From: Marinilabiliaceae bacterium UBA5213
GTDB lineage: Bacteria; Bacteroidota; Bacteroidia; Bacteroidales; Marinilabiliaceae
Assembly (NCBI GenBank): GCA_002412555.1
Contig: DHVH01000252.1
Span: forward strand, 4,434-45,950
DNA length: 41,517 nucleotides
Direction of reading: 5' to 3'
Shown here: one piece after another, positions 36,140 to 41,517 of the stretch
Layout of the letters: every line of letters begins with the position of its first letter
Numbering within the stretch: the first letter of the stretch is position 1
Notes under the pieces: generated by a model
What the model saw: the letters and a program-made list of their open reading frames with translations, nothing else
Databases searched by the model: none
What the model was told of the DNA's origin: nothing
Translations under genes and position numbers: made by a program

Positions 36140-36853
36140 ATGCCCGTAAAAATTAGATTAGCAAGACACGGACGCAAAAGGTATGCTTACTACCACATAG
36201 TGGTAGCTGACAGCAGGGCGCCACGAGATGGCAGGTATATTGAAAGGATTGGTTCATACAATCCCAACACAAATCCTGCTACAATTGATCTCAACAATGA
36301 GAAGGCCTTACAATGGCTTTCCAACGGTGCCCAACCTACTGATACTGCCCGTGCAATCCTGAGCTACAAAGGTGTTATGATGAAAAAACACTTGCTCGAA
36401 GGAGTTAAAAAAGGTGCATTTAACGAAGCTGAAGCTGAAGTTCGCTTCCAAAAATGGCTGGTAGAGAAAGAAGCTAAAATCCAGGCGAAAAAGGATGAAT
36501 TGGCTGGCATTAAAGCCATGACTGCCAAAGAACGCCTTGAGCAGGAAGCTAAAGTCAACACCGAAAGAGCTGAGAAACTCGCGAAGAGAGATGCTGCTCT
36601 GGCTGCTGAAGCTAAAGCCGCTGCTGCTCCTGCTAAAGAAGCTGTTGCCGAAGAGGTAGCTGTTGCCGAAGAGGCTCCTGCCGAAGAAGTAGTTGCTGAA
36701 GAAGTAGTTGCCGTAAAAGCTCCTGCTGAAGAAGTAGTTGCTGAAGAGGTTTCAGAAGAACCTGTTGCTGAAGAGGCTCCTGCAACTGAAGAAGCTACAG
36801 AAGAAGCTCCTGCTGCTGAAGACAAAGCACCTGAGGAACCAAAGGCTGAATAA
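36140..36853 (+). CDS. rpsP: 30S ribosomal protein S16 with long Ala/Glu-rich C-terminal extension
   Basis: 237 residues. Residues 1 to ~80 are the S16 core (MPVKIRLARHGRKRYAYYHI, DSRAPRDGRYIERIGSYNP). S16 is ~80-90 residues in E. coli. Here a lysine-rich helical stretch (~80-150) is followed by a low-complexity acidic tail (~155-237) of repeated AEEVVAEE-type units with A, E, V and P. Bacteroidota S16 proteins are commonly longer than in other phyla, and this tail is at the long end. The tail is repetitive at DNA level (GAAGAAGTAGTTGC-like units), so its length may vary between strains. A terminator follows and then rimM, its usual neighbour. Confidence 0.95.
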   Translation: MPVKIRLARHGRKRYAYYHIVVADSRAPRDGRYIERIGSYNPNTNPATIDLNNEKALQWLSNGAQPTDTARAILSYKGVMMKKHLLEGVKKGAFNEAEAEVRFQKWLVEKEAKIQAKKDELAGIKAMTAKERLEQEAKVNTERAEKLAKRDAALAAEAKAAAAPAKEAVAEEVAVAEEAPAEEVVAEEVVAVKAPAEEVVAEEVSEEPVAEEAPATEEATEEAPAAEDKAPEEPKAE

Positions 36854-36880
36854 ACGAAGCCAAAAAATTCTTTATAAAAG

Positions 36881-36912
36881 AAACCCATCTGTTTTTCAGA
36901 TGGGTTTTTTTT
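36881..36912 (+). terminator. Terminator between rpsP and rimM
   Basis: Perfect 11-bp stem AAACCCATCTG (36881-36891) / CAGATGGGTTT (36897-36907), TTTTT loop, T8 tract. It ends rpsP transcription at least partly. rimM starts only 18 nt later, so rimM needs read-through or a promoter in the T-rich stretch (TACTTTTA at 36914-36921 is a poor candidate). Confidence 0.88.
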
Positions 36913-36929
36913 GTACTTTTACTTTTACC

Positions 36930-37463
36930 ATGATCGATAAATCTAAACTGCTAAAAATTGGTTCGCTGGCTAAACCACATGGCGTAACCGGTGAAATGCT
37001 TATACGTATGTTGCCGCAGTGGCAGAGCTATGAGCCTGATCCTGATTTCCTTTTTATTGATCTGCAAGGCGGATTGGTTCCCTATGAAGTACATTCCATC
37101 CGATATAGAAACGATCTGGACTTACTGGTTATACTTGACACCATCTCTACTGAAGAAAAGGCCCGCCGCGTTCAAGGTGCCGATATCTATATCGATCCGG
37201 AAGAACTGGGACAAGAGCCTGCGCATACCGAATTCTCCATTCAGCAGCTAGTAGGCTTTGAAGTAACAGATAAAACCAAGGGGCCCCTTGGAAAAATAAG
37301 GTCTGTTGCGGACATCCAAAACAATCCGCTCATTGAGCTATTTTACAAAGATCGGGAAGTTCTGGTGCCCATTCACAGCGAATTCATTGTGAGCATTGAT
37401 ATGGAAAAACGGCAAATGGAAATTGACGCACCGGCCGGACTTATTGAACTGTACCTGGAATAA
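36930..37463 (+). CDS. rimM: Ribosome maturation factor RimM
   Basis: 177 residues from ATG 36930 (MIDKSKLLKIGSLAKPHGVTGE). The frame stays open upstream through rpsP, but that part is out-of-frame low-complexity sequence. RimM assists 30S head assembly and binds S19. The N-terminal barrel begins with the family motif KIGSLAKPHGVTGEMLIRML. The PRC-barrel C-terminal domain has VGFEVTDKTKGPLGKIRSV, IELFYKDREVLVPIHSEFI and the closing EIDAPAGLIELYLE. Its 3' end overlaps the convergent thioesterase gene by 23 nt. Confidence 0.93.
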   Translation: MIDKSKLLKIGSLAKPHGVTGEMLIRMLPQWQSYEPDPDFLFIDLQGGLVPYEVHSIRYRNDLDLLVILDTISTEEKARRVQGADIYIDPEELGQEPAHTEFSIQQLVGFEVTDKTKGPLGKIRSVADIQNNPLIELFYKDREVLVPIHSEFIVSIDMEKRQMEIDAPAGLIELYLE

Positions 37464-37887
37464 GTCGTCCTTTTTCCAGTCGGTTAAAATCAGACCGCCA
37501 ATCCTCAGGCAGCACCATACCTTCACCTGTGACAATATTGAAGCCCACCATCACCGAATCACACGTCGCGGTAGGCCCTGTTTCGCCCTCCTTTAAAACC
37601 CATTGCAGCATGCGCAGGCTCTTGCCGCCTAGTTGATAAATACGGGTGAGCACCTTCACCTTATCGCCGGGCATCGTTTGCTGGAAAAAATCGGTCTTAT
37701 TGGAGACAATCACCAAATGCCGGCCATCCTTCCACAGATTATCCGCCCCCAGGGCATCCTGTAAATAGTGCACACGGCCAATATCAAAATACTCCTGAAT
37801 TACGGTATTGTTAACATGCCCAAAGCCATCCACATCATTGAAGCGGATTTGAATGGGTGTCTCGTGAATGAATTCCTTCTCCTTCAT
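37441..37887 (-). CDS. Acyl-CoA thioesterase, 4HBT/YbgC-like hotdog fold
   Basis: 148 residues, cytoplasmic. The motif IRFNDVDGFGHVNNTVIQEYF is the 4-hydroxybenzoyl-CoA thioesterase active-site helix, with Asp in DVDGFGHVNN. It is followed by KTDFFQQTMPGDKVKVLTRI and a typical hotdog strand pattern. It hydrolyses acyl-CoA thioesters; chain preference is not predictable. The last 23 nt lie under the end of rimM on the other strand. Confidence 0.85.
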   Translation of the reverse strand: MKEKEFIHETPIQIRFNDVDGFGHVNNTVIQEYFDIGRVHYLQDALGADNLWKDGRHLVIVSNKTDFFQQTMPGDKVKVLTRIYQLGGKSLRMLQWVLKEGETGPTATCDSVMVGFNIVTGEGMVLPEDWRSDFNRLEKGRLIPGTVQ

Positions 37888-37993
37888 ATTACTATGGATC
37901 GATAAACTTTTTTTGCCTATTTTTCAAGCAGTTATGACTTCATTAACTGTGGGCCTGGTTGACTTATAATTATTGACTTGCTTTTGTCTAATA

Positions 37994-38065
37994 CCTAACG
38001 ACCTATTGACCTAACGTCCTATTGACCTAACGACCTAACGACCTATTGACCTATTGACCTATTGA
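37994..38065. repeat. Nine-unit octamer tandem repeat with two alternating variants
   Basis: Nine consecutive 8-mers use units A = CCTAACGA and B = CCTATTGA in the order A B A' B A A B B B (A' is CCTAACGT). The array ends 6 nt before the stop codon of the Sua5 gene, in the gap between two minus-strand genes. A four-unit relative occurs at 8521-8552. The array does not encode a plausible protein and lacks CRISPR-type spacers. Confidence 0.9.
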
Positions 38066-38071
38066 TATTAA

Positions 38072-38650
38072 CTATTCCCGAATTATTACAATTTCGCCAT
38101 GTTTGCCTAAACGCAAAATACCCGAGGGTGTATAGAAGGCGCTCTCCTCCTGTCGGTATTTAACCACATAGTCCACCCCATTAATTATGCCTTCATCAAT
38201 TTCCATGAAACTTTTAGGCGTTGACTTACCACTAATATTGGCAGAAGTAGAGACAATGGGCTTGCGAAAACGTTGACACAAAGCCTGCGAAAACAATTCG
38301 CGCGTTACCCTTATGCCAATGCTGCCATCTGTGGCCACCGCATTAGCAGCCATATTTTTAGCACCCTCGTAAACAATGGTCAGCGGCTTTTCAGACAGCT
38401 CTGTCAAGTCCCACGCCAGCTCCGGCATTTCACGGATGTACTGAGGAATTTTCCCTGCCTGATCGACCAAAACGATAAGCGGCTTACCCGTCGGCCGATG
38501 CTTCAGTTGAAGCAATTTAGCTACGGCATCTGCATTGCTTGCATCACAACCAATGCCCCAAACAGTATCTGTCGGGTAAAGAATCAAACCCCCTTCGGTC
38601 AGCACTTCCAAAGCCTTCTGAAAATCCTCTCTGTCGTAGCGTTCAGCCAT
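38072..38650 (-). CDS. Threonylcarbamoyl-AMP synthase, Sua5/YciO/YrdC family
   Basis: 192 residues. Cytoplasmic enzyme making threonylcarbamoyl-AMP from threonine, bicarbonate and ATP for the t6A37 tRNA modification. The YrdC fold signatures are LTEGGLILYPTDTVWGIGCD, LKHRPTGKPLIVLV, GSIGIRVTRE and PIVSTSANISGKSTP. It lacks the C-terminal Sua5 domain, so it resembles short TsaC/YciO forms. YciO-type members may have another role, so I leave the symbol blank. dapD lies 21 nt upstream. Confidence 0.9.
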   Translation of the reverse strand: MAERYDREDFQKALEVLTEGGLILYPTDTVWGIGCDASNADAVAKLLQLKHRPTGKPLIVLVDQAGKIPQYIREMPELAWDLTELSEKPLTIVYEGAKNMAANAVATDGSIGIRVTRELFSQALCQRFRKPIVSTSANISGKSTPKSFMEIDEGIINGVDYVVKYRQEESAFYTPSGILRLGKHGEIVIIRE

Positions 38651-38671
38651 GCCTGTATCTGTTTATAAATT

Positions 38672-39478
38672 TTATACCGCTACCCCAAAATCACGCAGGG
38701 CCGCATTGAGCGAGGTTTTCAAGTCCGTAGAGGCCTTCCTCTGACCAATGATTAGCGCAGCAGGTACCTGATAGGAACCGGCAGGAAATTCCTTGGTGTA
38801 GGTGCCGGGAATCACCACAGAGCGAGGTGGAACAACGCCTTTATGGATTACCGGCTCCGAGCCGGTCACATCAATTATTTTGGTAGAGCCGGTCAGCACC
38901 ACATTGGCCCCCAGAACCGCCTCTTTACCTACGCGGCAACCTTCCACCACTATGCAGCGCGAACCAATAAAGGCGCCATCTTCGATAATTACTGGGGAGG
39001 CCTGTATGGGCTCCAAAACTCCACCCAGACCAACACCACCACTCAGATGAACATGTTTACCCACCTGTGCGCAGCTGCCCACAGTAGCCCAAGTGTCCAC
39101 CATGGTGCCTTCATCTACATAAGCACCAATGTTCAGGTAGGAAGGCATCATAACCACACCCCGTGCTATATAGGCACCGTAACGGGCCACCGCATGAGGT
39201 ACTACCCGAACACCCAATTCTTTATAATTGCCCTTGAGCGCCATTTTATCGTAAAACTCAAAAGGACCCATTTTGATGGTTTCCATGGTCTGCATGGGAA
39301 AGTAAAGTATGACCGCCTTCTTGATCCACTCATTGACCTTCCACTCGTCCCCGGCGGGCTCTGCCACACGAATGATTCCCTTGTCCAGTTGTTCAATGAC
39401 AGCCCGAATAGCCTCCTGTGTTTCAGCACCGCTTAGCAAACTTCGATCGTCCCATGCTTTTTCAATAATTTCTCTCAT
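38672..39478 (-). CDS. dapD: 2,3,4,5-tetrahydropyridine-2,6-dicarboxylate N-succinyltransferase
   Basis: 268 residues from ATG 39478 (MREIIEKAWDDRSLLSG); the longer frame to 39520 adds 14 unsupported residues. It succinylates tetrahydrodipicolinate in lysine and meso-diaminopimelate synthesis. An N-terminal helical domain covers ~1-95. The left-handed beta-helix at ~100-240 has hexapeptide repeats (GAYIARGVVMMPSYLNIGAY, DGAFIGSRCIVVEGCRVG, GANVVLTGST). The length fits DapD. Likely cotranscribed with the Sua5-family gene. Confidence 0.94.
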   Translation of the reverse strand: MREIIEKAWDDRSLLSGAETQEAIRAVIEQLDKGIIRVAEPAGDEWKVNEWIKKAVILYFPMQTMETIKMGPFEFYDKMALKGNYKELGVRVVPHAVARYGAYIARGVVMMPSYLNIGAYVDEGTMVDTWATVGSCAQVGKHVHLSGGVGLGGVLEPIQASPVIIEDGAFIGSRCIVVEGCRVGKEAVLGANVVLTGSTKIIDVTGSEPVIHKGVVPPRSVVIPGTYTKEFPAGSYQVPAALIIGQRKASTDLKTSLNAALRDFGVAV

Positions 39479-39775
39479 TCCAATTCTGTTAGGTAAATGA
39501 TTTTTGGTTGCCAAAATCACTTCTTCGATTAATAAATGGTTTAGTTCCGTAAAAATAAGGCATAATGGTCACATAGTATCAAATAATTATCATTTAGTAT
39601 GTTAATGTTTTTTAAATCAAAAACAAGAAGTTGTCAATCGTCCAAACTTGTAATATTTGGTAAAAGATGGGTCCCCATTTACCCTAACGGCACAATTATT
39701 GTTTTAATTCAGTCCATCCTGTTACCTCTACTAATCCTGTATGGCACCCATTTATTGACCCAAATCCAATAAACA

Positions 39776-40597
39776 ATGCGCACACAGGCATACACATCTA
39801 TTTTCCTAAGAATTTGTACCATCATTTTACTGCCTTTAGATGCACTGTCACAAACCGACTCCTTAGTCGTTTGGAAAGGCTGCATCTCAGGCCATGACAA
39901 CCATGCGGAAATCCCACATGCCACCATCGCCAGTTATAAGCAAGTAGCACTATACATCAGTGATGAAAAGGGGTGCTTCAGCTTAAAACTCGACCACAAC
40001 GACTCCATACGCGTTGCAGCCTTGGGTTATGAAGCCCGCACCATTGTATTAAGTAAGCAGTTGCGCGACAGCATCAACAACCTGTCCATTCAACTTAAAC
40101 AGCACAGTTTTAAAATTCGGGAAGTCACCGTTAAAGGATACAGGGGCATCCTCGACCCTTTAATATTTCCCAAACACCTGGATGATTCCAAAAAAATTGA
40201 TTTGCGCCTACCCGCACACATCGGCAGCCAGGTAAGCGATATTCCTCCCCATGAAAGACTCGACGCAGGAAATATGGGAGTTTTGGGTGCCATTTTTAAT
40301 CCTGCCTCTTTTTTCCACTCCAAATTCAGTAGAGCCGAAAAGGCCAAACTAAGCCTTCCCGAAGCCCGAGAGGCAACCCGTCTTTGGAATCACCAGGAAG
40401 CGATAGCAGGCCGGGAAGTCATCGCCCTCGTTTCAGGCTACGAAGGCGAAGCACTGGATCACTTCATGATTTATTGTAACATGCACTTAAAAATAAGTAC
40501 GGCCGACACTGGCGTAACAGCCACCAGAAAAATTGAAGCGCTCTTGTTTCAGTATCAATATGAAAAACAGCAAAAAACCATGGATAATACCCCTTAA
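39776..40597 (+). CDS. Small exported protein with CarboxypepD_reg-like domain
   Basis: 273 residues. Signal peptide 1-26 (FLRICTIILLPLDALSQ). Residues ~33-108 form a carboxypeptidase-regulatory-like beta domain (HDNHAEIPHATIASYKQVAL, DSIRVAALGYEARTIVLSK), as found at the N-terminus of SusC proteins, followed by FKIREVTVKGYRG, which looks like the start of a TonB plug. No barrel follows; the rest is ~150 residues ending in a charged helix. Such short orphan forms are frequent in Bacteroidota and have no established role. A weak promoter-like AATATTTG lies at 39653. The preceding gap 39479-39775 shows nothing else. Confidence 0.7.
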   Translation: MRTQAYTSIFLRICTIILLPLDALSQTDSLVVWKGCISGHDNHAEIPHATIASYKQVALYISDEKGCFSLKLDHNDSIRVAALGYEARTIVLSKQLRDSINNLSIQLKQHSFKIREVTVKGYRGILDPLIFPKHLDDSKKIDLRLPAHIGSQVSDIPPHERLDAGNMGVLGAIFNPASFFHSKFSRAEKAKLSLPEAREATRLWNHQEAIAGREVIALVSGYEGEALDHFMIYCNMHLKISTADTGVTATRKIEALLFQYQYEKQQKTMDNTP

Positions 40598-40824
40598 ACT
40601 TCTGCTGGCCAACTTCACATCCTCCCTTTATTTAGTAATTCTGAAAAACAAGGAGAAGCATTCTAGTGTTTGGTAAATAGGAATCTAACATGAGGCGTTT
40701 CATCTGTCCATTAAAATAAATGACAATTAAGTGAATATTTATACCAAAAATTTGATTTTTCGACAGTAAAAACGCCTGTTTTGTAAAAAAATGACAGAAA
40801 AGAAAAACTTTTTTTTTATTAGCG

Positions 40825-40854
40825 TTTGTATTTATGACAAAATTCATACATTTG
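40825..40854 (+). promoter_or_regulatory. Promoter of the ilv leader/ilvD unit
   Basis: TTTG (40825-40828), an 18-nt spacer, then TACATTTG (40847-40854), exact matches to the Bacteroidota -33 and -7 elements. The transcription start is expected near 40860, 20 nt before the leader peptide ATG. The stretch 40598-40824 shows no gene or site I recognise. Confidence 0.75.
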
Positions 40855-40879
40855 CATTGTTATTAAACAAAAACAGATC

Positions 40880-40939
40880 ATGATACTTTTTACGTCTCTC
40901 CTTCTCGTAGTCATTATTATTCTCGTGGTGAACCATTAG
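40880..40939 (+). CDS. Branched-chain amino acid leader peptide (attenuation)
   Basis: A 19-residue ORF reads MILFTSLLLVVIIILVVNH and stops at TAG 40937-40939. Thirteen of 19 residues are Ile (4), Leu (5) or Val (4), mostly in one run. That is the composition of leader peptides that sense charged Ile, Leu and Val tRNA. It lies between a consensus promoter and a terminator hairpin upstream of ilvD, and mutually exclusive RNA pairings follow. Leader peptides of this kind are classical in enterobacteria (ilvL, ilvB leader). The role here is inferred from composition and layout, which agree well. Confidence 0.85.
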   Translation: MILFTSLLLVVIIILVVNH

Positions 40940-40940
40940 A

Positions 40941-41016
40941 GAAGTGAGATAGGTATGTAAAAAGTTAAACTATAAAGAACTTGGAACCCCTCTCACTTCA
41001 TACGTGAGAGGGGTTT
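40941..41016 (+). promoter_or_regulatory. Transcription attenuator of ilvD (antiterminator and terminator hairpins)
   Basis: Terminator: AACCCCTCTCAC (40985-40996) pairs perfectly with GTGAGAGGGGTT (41004-41015), loop TTCATAC, short T tract. Antiterminator: GAAGTGAGA (40941-40949), right after the leader stop codon, is fully complementary to TCTCACTTC (40991-40999), and GTATG (40953-40957) to CATAC (40999-41003). A ribosome stalled on Ile/Leu/Val codons would leave 40941-40957 free to form the antiterminator. One that reaches the stop would cover it and let the terminator form. Confidence 0.85.
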
Positions 41017-41099
41017 CTGCTTACAGAGTCTTTGGCTCTTTTGAAAAGGATGTTGAACAACTAAAAAGGGCCTCGGAACCCGGAATTAAATAAGGAAGA

Positions 41100-41517
41100 A
41101 TGAAGATTCCATTAAGAAGCAATACGACCACACAAGGACGCAGAATGGCTGGCGCCAGAAGTTTATGGCGTGCCAACGGCATGAAGGACGAACAAATGGG
41201 GCGTCCCTTGATTGCCGTTGTTAACTCCTTCACCCAGTTTGTTCCGGGGCATGCCCACTTACACCAAATTGGCCAGGACGTTAAGAAATTAATAGAAAAG
41301 CAAGGTTGCTTTGCCGCGGAGTTCAACACCATAGCCATCGACGATGGCATTGCCATGGGGCACGATGGCATGTTGTACTCCTTGCCTTCGCGCGATTTAA
41401 TAGCGGATAGCGTGGAGTATATGGTAAATGCCCATCAGGCAGATGCCATGATATGCATCAGCAACTGTGATAAGATAACTCCGGGTATGTTAATGGCCGC
41501 CATGCGCCTGAACATCC
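41100..41517 (+). CDS. ilvD: Dihydroxy-acid dehydratase, N-terminal part (3' end outside window)
   Basis: Fe-S enzyme converting 2,3-dihydroxy acids to 2-keto acids in valine, isoleucine and leucine synthesis. The frame from ATG 41100 is open to the window edge (139 codons visible). It begins MKIPLRSNTTTQGRRMAGAR and continues with the family signatures GRPLIAVVNSFTQFVPGHAH, IAIDDGIAMGHDGMLYSLPS, DSVEYMVNAHQADAM and CISNCDKITPGM, which carries Fe-S cysteine C122 and the CDKITPGM motif. It is preceded by the attenuator, so expression should fall when branched-chain amino acids are plentiful. Other ilv/leu genes probably follow beyond the edge. Confidence 0.96.
   Translation, partial: MKIPLRSNTTTQGRRMAGARSLWRANGMKDEQMGRPLIAVVNSFTQFVPGHAHLHQIGQDVKKLIEKQGCFAAEFNTIAIDDGIAMGHDGMLYSLPSRDLIADSVEYMVNAHQADAMICISNCDKITPGMLMAAMRLNI

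Noticed and set aside
36364..36888. 174-residue Ser/Ala-rich minus-strand frame opposite rpsP
   Set aside because: It is the antisense of the repetitive Ala/Glu codons of the S16 tail, which leaves stop-free frames by composition.
36738..36929. In-frame upstream extension of rimM (64 residues)
   Set aside because: The added Lys/Leu-rich segment is the shifted reading of the S16 tail and crosses the rpsP terminator. The RimM family start fits ATG 36930.
37994..38065. CRISPR array
   Set aside because: The 8-nt units are directly abutting with no spacers and no cas genes nearby.
39479..39520. 14-residue N-terminal extension of dapD
   Set aside because: The start codon is not ATG and the added residues are not part of the DapD family; ATG 39478 gives the normal N-terminus.
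40632..40847. 71-residue minus-strand open frame upstream of the ilv leader
   Set aside because: AT-rich chance frame running across the ilv promoter region. No domain, and it ends against the promoter's -7 element.

Overview
The window is chromosomal DNA from a member of the Bacteroidota, most likely a Bacteroidales/Marinilabiliales-type organism. Evidence: a SusC/SusD pair, several secreted proteins ending in type IX secretion (T9SS) sorting domains, promoters of the Bacteroidota form TTTG-(17 to 23 nt)-TAnnTTTG, few Shine-Dalgarno sites, and an S16 protein with a long acidic tail. The genus assignment is inference.

Layout. Positions 3-905 hold the 3' end of pgi. Positions 1166-7289 (+) hold a GntR/FCD regulator and a two-gene unit: a GH20 beta-N-acetylhexosaminidase and a large FAD/Fe-S D-lactate dehydrogenase. 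Positions 7360-30404 (-) hold an eleven-gene catabolic locus. Its members are SusC, SusD, two surface lipoproteins, a NAGPA-type phosphodiester glycosidase, two GHL10/DUF187 (DigH/YddW-like) glycosidases, a TolB-like propeller, an N-acetylmuramoyl-L-alanine amidase, a secreted propeller-like protein, a NagB-PIG-L fusion and a NagX/HGSNAT-like membrane acyltransferase. Terminators at 17491-17532 and 12114-12141 split it into three probable transcription units. Positions 30815-39478 are housekeeping (dnaG, a flavin-binding protein, SpmA/SpmB fusion, SHOCT protein, AraC regulator, rpsP, rimM, a thioesterase, Sua5/YrdC, dapD). Positions 39776-40597 hold a small secreted protein. The right edge holds an attenuator with a 19-residue Ile/Leu/Val-rich leader peptide in front of ilvD.

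Reading of the locus. The enzymes fit stepwise use of bacterial cell wall better than chitin. The amidase would strip peptides from glycan strands. The GHL10 enzymes would cut the denuded glycan. The NAGPA enzyme could remove sugar-1-phosphodiester substituents, possibly the teichoic-acid linkage unit. SusCD would import oligosaccharides and GH20 would release GlcNAc. The NagB-PIG-L fusion would feed amino sugar to fructose-6-phosphate. The D-lactate dehydrogenase would oxidise lactate released from MurNAc. No GH18 chitinase, MurQ etherase, sugar kinase or stand-alone NagA is visible, so this is an inference.

Regulation. A 10-mer TTGTAATACA, part of a perfect 8-2-8 palindrome at 12035-12052, lies on or beside the -7 element of three promoters in the locus. 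It is a good candidate operator for the local GntR regulator. The SusC promoter carries a different palindrome in its spacer.
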